Source of the DNA: JAVBSC01 sp031547305
GTDB lineage: Bacteria; Desulfobacterota; Desulfovibrionia; Desulfovibrionales; Desulfovibrionaceae
DNA: 64,000 bases
Assembly (NCBI GenBank): GCA_031547305.1
Contig: JAVBSC010000002.1
Location: 1 to 64,000 of the forward strand
Direction of reading: 5' to 3'
Both the position numbers and the translations under genes were made by a program. Shown piece by piece: positions 58,471 to 64,000 of this stretch (positions within the stretch are counted from its first letter, which is position 1; the number at the start of each line of letters is the position of its first letter). The notes under the pieces are model-generated. The model did not search any database. It worked only from the letters and a program-made list of their open reading frames with translations, and had not been told where the DNA came from.

Positions 58471-60099
58471 ATGTTTTGCAATCAATGTGAACAGACGGCC
58501 AAGGGCACTGGGTGCACCATTCAGGGCGTATGCGGCAAAAAAGACGAGATCGCCGCTTTGCAGGATTTGCTGGTTTACGCCTTGCGCGGCCTCAGCCTGA
58601 CCGTTCTCAAGGCCAGGCGGAAAGGCGTGATTGATCCCGCCGTGGACCATCTGGCCGTGCGCGGCATGTTCAGCACCCTGACCAACGTGAACTTTGACGG
58701 GGAGGCTTTGGCCGCCATGTTGCGCAAAGTCGTGGAGGCCCGCAAATCGCTCGCCGCCAAGGCCGGGCTGGCCCCGGAGCAAAATGGCCCGGAAGCCTAT
58801 GCCCCGGCCCTGGATCTGCCGGGACTGCTGGAACAGGCCAAAGGCCATGGCATCCAGAATCTGGACACGGACCCGGATCTGAATTCCCTGCGTCAGACTT
58901 TGCTTTTCGGCCTTAAGGGCGTGGCCGCCTATACGGATCACGCCGCTGTGCTCGGTAAGTCCGACCCGGACCATTACGCCGGCTATCACGAGCTTCTGGC
59001 CGCCGGCCACGACGGCAAAGCCAGAGACCTGGGCGCCTGGGTGGACCTGGTGCTCAAATGCGGCCACCTGAACATCAAGGCTATGGAACTTCTGGACGCC
59101 GGCAACACCGATACTTACGGCCACCCCACGCCCACCCAGGTGCCCCTGGGCCCCAAGGCTGGAAAGGCCATTCTGATTTCCGGTCATGACCTAAAGGATC
59201 TTCACGATCTTCTGGAGCAGACCAATGGATTGGGCATAAATATCTACACCCACGGCGAAATGCTGCCCACCCACGCCTATCCGGCGCTGAAAAGATATCC
59301 GCATTTTTACGGCCATTACGGCACGGCCTGGCAGAACCAGCATAAGGAATTCCCCGCTTTTCCCGGACCGATTCTTTTCACCACCAACTGCATTCAGCGG
59401 CCGGATTCCTCTTACCAGGATCGCGTTTTCACCACCGGTCTGGTCGGTTGGCCCGGTGTGACCCACGTGACCAACGGCGATTTCAAGAAAGTTATCGATA
59501 AAGCGATGGCCATGCCCGGATTCAGCGCGGAAGACGAAAAGAACGGCAACCCCATCAAAGTCATGGTCGGCTTTGGACGCAACACGGTGCTTGGCGTGGC
59601 CGACAAAGTCATTGATGCGGTCAAGTCCGGAGCCATCCGCCACTTCTTCCTGGTGGGGGGGTGCGACGGCGCCAAGCCCGGCCGCAACTACTACACCGAA
59701 TTCGTGGAAAAAACCCCAAAAGACACCGTGGTCCTTACCCTTGCCTGCGGCAAGTTCCGTTTCTTCGACAAAGACCTGGGCAGCATCGGCGGCTTGCCCC
59801 GTCTCATGGACGTGGGCCAGTGCAACGATGCTTACTCCGCCGTGCAAATAGCCCTGGCCCTGGCCCAGGCCTTTAACTGCGGCGTCAATGAGCTGCCCCT
59901 GTCCCTGGTGCTCTCCTGGTACGAACAAAAGGCCGTGGCCATCCTGCTCTCGCTCCTGGCCCTGGGCGTCAAAAATATTCGCCTCGGGCCCTCGCTGCCG
60001 GCCTTCATTACACCAAACGTCCTGAACTTCCTGGTCCAGAACTATAACATCAAACCAATCTCCACCCCGGATGAAGATTTGAAAGCCATTTTAGGGTAA
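58471..60099 (+). CDS. hcp: Hybrid cluster protein (hydroxylamine/NO reductase)
   Basis: 542 residues, class I of strict anaerobes: Cys3, Cys6, Cys15 and Cys21 (CNQCEQTAKGTGCTIQGVC) bind the 4Fe-4S cluster. Hybrid-cluster ligands are visible as GINIYTHGEMLPTHAYP (about 252), FTTNCIQRP (about 306), VGGCDGAKPGRNYY (about 397), CGKFRFF (about 425) and GVNELPLSLVLSWYEQ (about 470). Hcp reduces hydroxylamine and NO and protects against nitrosative stress. ATG 58471 follows AAGGAG. The HcpR-like box lies upstream and the ferredoxin gene downstream, matching the known hcp-frdX operon. Confidence 0.95.
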   Translation: MFCNQCEQTAKGTGCTIQGVCGKKDEIAALQDLLVYALRGLSLTVLKARRKGVIDPAVDHLAVRGMFSTLTNVNFDGEALAAMLRKVVEARKSLAAKAGLAPEQNGPEAYAPALDLPGLLEQAKGHGIQNLDTDPDLNSLRQTLLFGLKGVAAYTDHAAVLGKSDPDHYAGYHELLAAGHDGKARDLGAWVDLVLKCGHLNIKAMELLDAGNTDTYGHPTPTQVPLGPKAGKAILISGHDLKDLHDLLEQTNGLGINIYTHGEMLPTHAYPALKRYPHFYGHYGTAWQNQHKEFPAFPGPILFTTNCIQRPDSSYQDRVFTTGLVGWPGVTHVTNGDFKKVIDKAMAMPGFSAEDEKNGNPIKVMVGFGRNTVLGVADKVIDAVKSGAIRHFFLVGGCDGAKPGRNYYTEFVEKTPKDTVVLTLACGKFRFFDKDLGSIGGLPRLMDVGQCNDAYSAVQIALALAQAFNCGVNELPLSLVLSWYEQKAVAILLSLLALGVKNIRLGPSLPAFITPNVLNFLVQNYNIKPISTPDEDLKAILG

Positions 60100-60106
60100 A
60101 TGAATG

Positions 60107-60136
60107 AAAACGGGGAGGCTTCGCCTCCCCGTTTTT
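60107..60136 (+). terminator. Intrinsic-terminator-like hairpin between hcp and the ferredoxin
   Basis: A perfect stem AAAACGGGGAGGC / GCCTCCCCGTTTT around a 3-base loop, then T5. It lies between two genes normally cotranscribed, so it may trim or reduce readthrough. The ferredoxin ribosome site (TAAGGA) starts at the last T. Confidence 0.75.
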
Positions 60137-60151
60137 AAGGAAATTTTCATC

Positions 60152-60832
60152 ATGAAAATTAAACGTAAGATTATTCAGATTGACGAGGCTTTGTGCAACG
60201 GCTGCGGTCAATGCGTGCTGGACTGCGCTGAAGGGGCGATCCGCATTGTGGACGGCAAGGCCAAAGTGTTAGGGGAGAGCTTGTGTGATGGCCTGGGGGC
60301 TTGTTTGGGCGGATGTCCCACAGGCGCGCTGACCATTGTGGAGCGCGAGGCTGATCCTTTTGACGAGGCTGCGGTCCACGCGGCGCGGAAGGGGGAAAAG
60401 CGCGAGGCCGGGGCCGGGCTTCCGGGCGGCGGCGTGGCCTGCCCTGGCCTGCGGGCCATGTTTGAGGCCGGCGGTAAGCACTGGCCGGTAAAGCTGCGTC
60501 TGGCTAATCCCGGCGCGCCGGAATTCGCGGGCGCGGATTTGCTGGTGGCGGCGGACTGCGCGGCCGCCGCCTGTAAGGATTTTCACGAGAAATACGCCAA
60601 GGGCAAAGTGGTGCTGATCCATTGCCCCAAGTTTGAGGACGGCGAAGGAGCGGCCGTCCGCCTGGCGGAAATATTCAAGACCGCCAGACCGAAAAGCTGC
60701 GCCCTGCTGCGCATGGAAGTGCCCTGTTGCGGCGGTCTGGTGGCCAACGGCAGAAACGCCCTGGCCATGTGCGGCGAGAAATTGCCTGTGGAGGAAAAAA
60801 TTCTGGATGTGGGCGGCCGGGAAAAACCGTAG
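60152..60832 (+). CDS. Ferredoxin-like protein of the hcp operon (FrdX type)
   Basis: 226 residues. A first 4Fe-4S motif CNGCGQCVLDC (about 15-25) is complete. The second reads CDGLGACLGGCPTGAL, with atypical spacing. A C-terminal domain of about 140 residues holds further Cys groups (VACPGLR, AADCAAAACKDF, HCPKFEDG, VPCCGGLV) of the CoB-heterodisulfide/aldehyde-type 4Fe-4S family. In Desulfovibrio, frdX lies with hcp and is presumed to be its electron donor. ATG 60152 with AAGGAAA upstream. Confidence 0.85.
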   Translation: MKIKRKIIQIDEALCNGCGQCVLDCAEGAIRIVDGKAKVLGESLCDGLGACLGGCPTGALTIVEREADPFDEAAVHAARKGEKREAGAGLPGGGVACPGLRAMFEAGGKHWPVKLRLANPGAPEFAGADLLVAADCAAAACKDFHEKYAKGKVVLIHCPKFEDGEGAAVRLAEIFKTARPKSCALLRMEVPCCGGLVANGRNALAMCGEKLPVEEKILDVGGREKP

Positions 60833-60919
60833 CTCTGTGGCTTGCCCTTTGGCCGGCGGCGGCATAATGTACAAGAATAAATAATTCGCCATAATCCGCT
60901 AAAACCAAAGGAAGACGCC

Positions 60920-62818
60920 ATGCAAAATACACACCCTTCTCCCAGGGATGCCAGCGCCGCAACGCAAAAAGTCCAGGCCCGCATGCTGGAGGAAATGCGC
61001 TCTTTTATCGGGGCGAGCCTTGCGGATGCTGAGCGCGGATTTATCGCGCCCCTGCCGGATAACGGGCGGGTTATGGATATTGACGGATCCAGGCCTGTGC
61101 TGGATCTGCCCCGGTTGGACTTTTTGAACGGCGAGCGGGCTGAGGATACGGTCAACCCCAGCTTGTGGCGGCAGAGCAGCCTGCTGCTCCGCCACGGTCT
61201 GTTCAAGGTCACGGAGCGCCTGTACCAGGTGCGCGGCATCGGTTCCCACATAAGCTTCATCGAAGGCGACAGCGGCCTGATCGTGGTGGACAGCGGCATG
61301 TCCCTGGCCATAGCCCAAACCGCCCTGGAGCTTTATTTCGCCCACCGCCCGCGCCGGCCGGTTGTGGCCATGATTGTCTCCCACCCGCACGGCGACCATT
61401 ATGGCGGCATGCGATCCTTAATTGACGAGAAGGATCTCAAGGCCGGCAAAGTAAAAATTTACGCCCCACAGGATTATCTTAAGGAACTGGTCAGCGAATC
61501 GCTCCTGGCCGGCACGGCCATGCGTCGCCGTTCCGGGTACATGTTCGGCATGTTTCTGCCTATCGGCCCCAAGGGCAACGCGGGGATCGGCATCGGCACG
61601 GCCAACGCCAGAGGCAGGCGGGCTATGCTCATCCCCACTGACTACATCACGGACGACGGCCAGACCCTGCATATCGACGGCCTGGACTTTGAATTCCAGC
61701 TCGCCAGGGACGTGGAGGCCCCGGTGGAGCTCAACTGGTATATTCCGCAGCTTAGAGCGCTTACGGTTTCGGAAAACTGCGAGCAAAGCATGCACAACAC
61801 CTATACGTTGCGTGGGGCCAAAACCCGCAACCCCCTGCTCTGGTCCAAGATGATCCAGGAAGTCATCGACCGCTGGGGCGACAAGGCGGAAGTGCTTTAC
61901 AACTGCCATACCTGGCCGGTTTGGGGGCGGGAGAACATTGCGCGTTACCTGGCTCTGGCCCGCGACGGCTACCGCTTTATAAACGATGAAACCCTGCGCA
62001 TGGCCAATCAGGGCTGTACCGGGGACGAAATCGGCGACGCGCTGCGCTTTCCGCCCGATCTGGACCGGCACTGGGCCATGCGCGGGCACTACGGTTCTCT
62101 GAGCCACAACGCCAAGGGCACCTACAGCTACTATCTGGGCTGGTTCGACGGGGTGCCGGCGCGCCTTAACCCTTTGCCGCCGGCCGAAGCCGCCGTCAGG
62201 TACGTGGAATATATGGGCGGGGCCTCAGCCGTTCTTCAACGGGCCAGGGTGGATTTTGAAAAAGGCGAGTACCGCTGGGTGGCGGAGGCGGTAAACCACC
62301 TGGTTTTCGCTGAACCGGACAACCGGGAGGCCAGGGAACTTCTGGCCGACGCATACGAGCAGATGGGTTACCAGGCCGAGGCCGCGCCCTGGCGCAACAT
62401 CTACCTGACCGGGGCCATGGAATTGCGGCTGGGCGTAAAAAAGCTCCCTGTGCCTCCGGATTTCAGCGAGGACGGGCTGACAGCGGATCTGCTGGCCGAC
62501 TATATCTCCATACGCCTGAACGGCCTGGCCGCCGGTCATCTAAAAAGCGTCTTCAATATTACCCTGGCCGATGGAGCCCGCGCCACCTTCTACCTCTCCA
62601 ACGGCACGCTCAGCCACAGCCTGGGACGCCACGCGTCCGAGGCTGACGCGGACATCAGCATTTCTCTGAGTCTTCTGGGCAAACTGGCCTTCAGCGTGAT
62701 CACCCTGGATGAAGCCCTGAGCCAGGGGGCGCGAATCAAGGGCAATCACCAGGCTTTCGCCGACATGCTCGCGGCCATGGAACACTTTGAACCATGGTTT
62801 AACATTGTCACGCCATAA
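60920..62818 (+). CDS. Alkylsulfatase-like metallo-beta-lactamase with C-terminal SCP2 domain
   Basis: 632 residues matching the SdsA/BDS1 linear primary-alkylsulfatase family. The zinc motif is SHPHGDHYGG (His155, His157, Asp159, His160; family usually HxHADH). Metal and substrate residues follow in VSENCEQSMHNTYTLRGA near 289-306 and YNCHTWPVWG near 332. An all-alpha dimerisation domain and a C-terminal SCP2-like domain (about 510-630) complete the family layout. Typical SdsA1 is secreted, but here no signal peptide is visible (MQNTHPSPRDASAA...), so it should be cytoplasmic. It hydrolyses sulfate esters such as alkyl sulfates (inferred). Confidence 0.85.
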   Translation: MQNTHPSPRDASAATQKVQARMLEEMRSFIGASLADAERGFIAPLPDNGRVMDIDGSRPVLDLPRLDFLNGERAEDTVNPSLWRQSSLLLRHGLFKVTERLYQVRGIGSHISFIEGDSGLIVVDSGMSLAIAQTALELYFAHRPRRPVVAMIVSHPHGDHYGGMRSLIDEKDLKAGKVKIYAPQDYLKELVSESLLAGTAMRRRSGYMFGMFLPIGPKGNAGIGIGTANARGRRAMLIPTDYITDDGQTLHIDGLDFEFQLARDVEAPVELNWYIPQLRALTVSENCEQSMHNTYTLRGAKTRNPLLWSKMIQEVIDRWGDKAEVLYNCHTWPVWGRENIARYLALARDGYRFINDETLRMANQGCTGDEIGDALRFPPDLDRHWAMRGHYGSLSHNAKGTYSYYLGWFDGVPARLNPLPPAEAAVRYVEYMGGASAVLQRARVDFEKGEYRWVAEAVNHLVFAEPDNREARELLADAYEQMGYQAEAAPWRNIYLTGAMELRLGVKKLPVPPDFSEDGLTADLLADYISIRLNGLAAGHLKSVFNITLADGARATFYLSNGTLSHSLGRHASEADADISISLSLLGKLAFSVITLDEALSQGARIKGNHQAFADMLAAMEHFEPWFNIVTP

Positions 62819-62828
62819 CGCTGAAAAA

Positions 62829-62858
62829 CCCGGCGCTTGCGGCAACGCCAGCGCCGGG
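62829..62858. terminator. Hairpin between convergent genes
   Basis: Stem CCCGGCGCT / AGCGCCGGG with a 12-base loop, between the alkylsulfatase gene and the minus-strand flavoprotein gene. No U tract on either strand; likely still a convergent end. Confidence 0.55.
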
Positions 62859-62871
62859 CCGTTTCATGCAG

Positions 62872-63573
62872 CTACATTACCAAACGCGCTCCCAGAGCGT
62901 AGGCCGCTTCCAATTCCTTGGGGAAAACCTCTTCGTGGCGTTTCAACTTGGCTGGTACGTCCCAGATGTCCGTCTCGTACGGTGAATAGTCTTTAAATTG
63001 TTTGGTGTCGCAGCACAAAAAGACTTCGCAGGGGGCGAAAAGGCGTTCCATGACGCCCTTGGCCGTATTGATGGCCTTGTCTTTTCCGTAGGTCTGAATG
63101 TCCTCTTCGCGCACGTTCATGGTGTACACCAGGGCCGTGGCCTTTTTGCGCGGAGACAGGGGCGGTTTTTTAAGGGAATACAGATAATACTGGAACCACA
63201 GCCGCTCTATGAACGCCCGCATCAGTGCCGGTTCCGTGCTGAAATAAAACGGAGAGCCGAGCACCAGCACGTCGGCTTCGTGGGCCTTTTGCAGGAGCGG
63301 CGTCAGATTGTCCTTCAGAATACATCGTCCATAGCTCTTGCCATTGGGATCTTTGCAGTGAAAGCAGCTTATGCAGCCCCGGAAGCCGCCCGACCACTGA
63401 TGTTCCGGTTCAGTTTTCCCATGTCCGGGCGGATTGGCCGCGTCCATAAGGTCGCGCAAGTGCACGAGTTCCACTTCCGCCCCCCGGGAGGCGGCTCCTT
63501 GGGTGATTCTTTCCAGCAGACTGCCGGTGTTCATGTTCCGACGCGGACTGCCGTTCACAGCCAGAAGCTTCAT
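62872..63573 (-). CDS. NAD(P)H-dependent oxidoreductase of the iron-sulfur-flavoprotein/FMN-reductase type
   Basis: 233 residues, flavodoxin fold. The FMN loop is NGSPRRNMNTGSLLE near 7-21 and VLGSPFYFSTEPALMRAFIERLW near 104-126. A Cys-rich insert GCISCFHCKDPNGKSYGRC (about 67-85; C-x2-C-x2-C-x10-C) resembles the compact cluster motif of iron-sulfur flavoproteins, although the last spacing is longer than usual. Likely an electron carrier or quinone/flavin reductase. ATG 63573 follows GAGGGAAAG; the longer in-frame start at 63612 is less likely. Confidence 0.83.
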   Translation of the reverse strand: MKLLAVNGSPRRNMNTGSLLERITQGAASRGAEVELVHLRDLMDAANPPGHGKTEPEHQWSGGFRGCISCFHCKDPNGKSYGRCILKDNLTPLLQKAHEADVLVLGSPFYFSTEPALMRAFIERLWFQYYLYSLKKPPLSPRKKATALVYTMNVREEDIQTYGKDKAINTAKGVMERLFAPCEVFLCCDTKQFKDYSPYETDIWDVPAKLKRHEEVFPKELEAAYALGARLVM

Positions 63574-63720
63574 GTGCTTTCCCTCACTTTTACCTTGTAA
63601 ATATTTTGTCATATTCAGGGCATTCTACGCCCAAAGTCCGGTTGACGGAAGGCTTTTTGAGTGTAAGAGTGTGGCAAATACCAATCGCGGGATTATCCCG
63701 CCCCTCGAAGGAGTCCGGTT

Positions 63721-64000
63721 ATGCAGTTTACAGGAGCTTTTACCGCGCTGGTCACCCCGTTCCGCAACGGCGAGGTGGATGAGGAACGCTATCGTGAACT
63801 CATAGACTGGCAGATAGCTGAAGGCATTGACGGCCTGGTGCCCTGCGGCACTACCGGCGAATCCGCCACCTTAAGTCACGAGGAGCACGAAAGGGTAATA
63901 AAAATCTGTATAGACCAGGCCAAAAAACGGGTGCCGGTAATTGCGGGCGCCGGATCCAACAACACCAAAGAGGCCATCCGCCTTGTGCGTTACGCTAAAG
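63721..64000 (+). CDS. dapA: 4-hydroxy-tetrahydrodipicolinate synthase, 5' part
   Basis: The first 93 residues run off the window edge. The start MQFTGAFTALVTPFRNGEVD and the pyruvate-binding region GTTGESATL near 44-52 (GTTGE signature with the catalytic-triad Thr pair) identify DapA, the lysine/diaminopimelate branch enzyme that condenses pyruvate and aspartate semialdehyde. ATG 63721 follows GAAGGAG. A small palindrome GCGGGATTATCCCGC at about 63687-63701 lies upstream. Only the N-terminal quarter to third is visible. Confidence 0.92.
   Translation, partial: MQFTGAFTALVTPFRNGEVDEERYRELIDWQIAEGIDGLVPCGTTGESATLSHEEHERVIKICIDQAKKRVPVIAGAGSNNTKEAIRLVRYAK

Overview
The window reads as chromosome of a GC-rich anaerobic sulfate reducer of the Desulfovibrionaceae (genus not resolvable from sequence alone). 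The reasons are a complete qrcABCD menaquinone-reductase locus, a single-chain pyruvate:ferredoxin oxidoreductase, a class I hybrid cluster protein with its ferredoxin behind an HcpR-type site, several ferredoxin-like proteins and a DASS-type anion permease. Positions 1-110 are a pure C homopolymer, most likely an artefact at a contig edge; the last gene (dapA) runs off the right edge.

Layout. 0.1-4 kb: a tightly overlapping five-gene surface-sugar operon (epimerase, KdsB-like cytidylyltransferase, hexapeptide acyltransferase, 2-hydroxyacid dehydrogenase, HAD phosphatase). 4.3-7.1 kb: mgtE and an MFS transporter. 7.6-10.8 kb: murA, tRNA-His and murJ. 10.9-15.7 kb: qrcABCD. 16-19 kb: a cardiolipin synthase, a Wza-like export lipoprotein and a PilZ protein. 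19.3-21.6 kb: a sigma-54 activator with a degenerate receiver and a 102-residue mini-flagellin. 21.9-28.1 kb: cysK, a periplasmic binding protein with a hybrid histidine kinase, and thiL. 28.4-33 kb: catalase under a PerR-like operator, then an RNase E/G with a very long N-terminal tail. 34-41.4 kb: a DASS permease, mobB-mobA-moeA, cvpA, mazG and an AI-2E-type transporter. 41.8-45.5 kb: secreted or lipid-anchored proteins including an arylsulfotransferase-like protein and a polysaccharide deacetylase. 45.8-47.7 kb: two DUF1538 membrane proteins plus a PII-like protein. 47.9-52.4 kb: PFOR and a PheC-like binding protein. 52.5-58.3 kb: a MogA-type protein, a Yip1-like membrane protein, a DUF362 ferredoxin, a CAP-domain protein and a DUF721 protein. 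58.4-64 kb: hcp, a ferredoxin, an alkylsulfatase-like metallo-beta-lactamase, a flavoprotein and dapA.

How the genes work together. PFOR feeds low-potential electrons from pyruvate to ferredoxins, Qrc links periplasmic cytochrome c3 to the menaquinone pool, and hcp/ferredoxin and catalase form the nitrosative and oxidative defence. MobAB, MoeA and the MogA-like protein make the molybdenum cofactor used by formate dehydrogenases and relatives elsewhere in the genome. The murein genes and the sugar operon serve the envelope.

The most unusual signals are: (i) a set of about 125-155 bp palindromic, MITE-like elements with related ends (CTAGAGCA... type) that sit at the 3' ends of genes and in several cases supply the stop codon; (ii) the split DUF1538 pair with a PII-like regulator behind a 15-bp perfect inverted repeat; (iii) an apparently intact mini-flagellin made only of D0-type ends; and (iv) a reversed-architecture RNase E/G. 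All calls come from reading the sequence; no database search was run.
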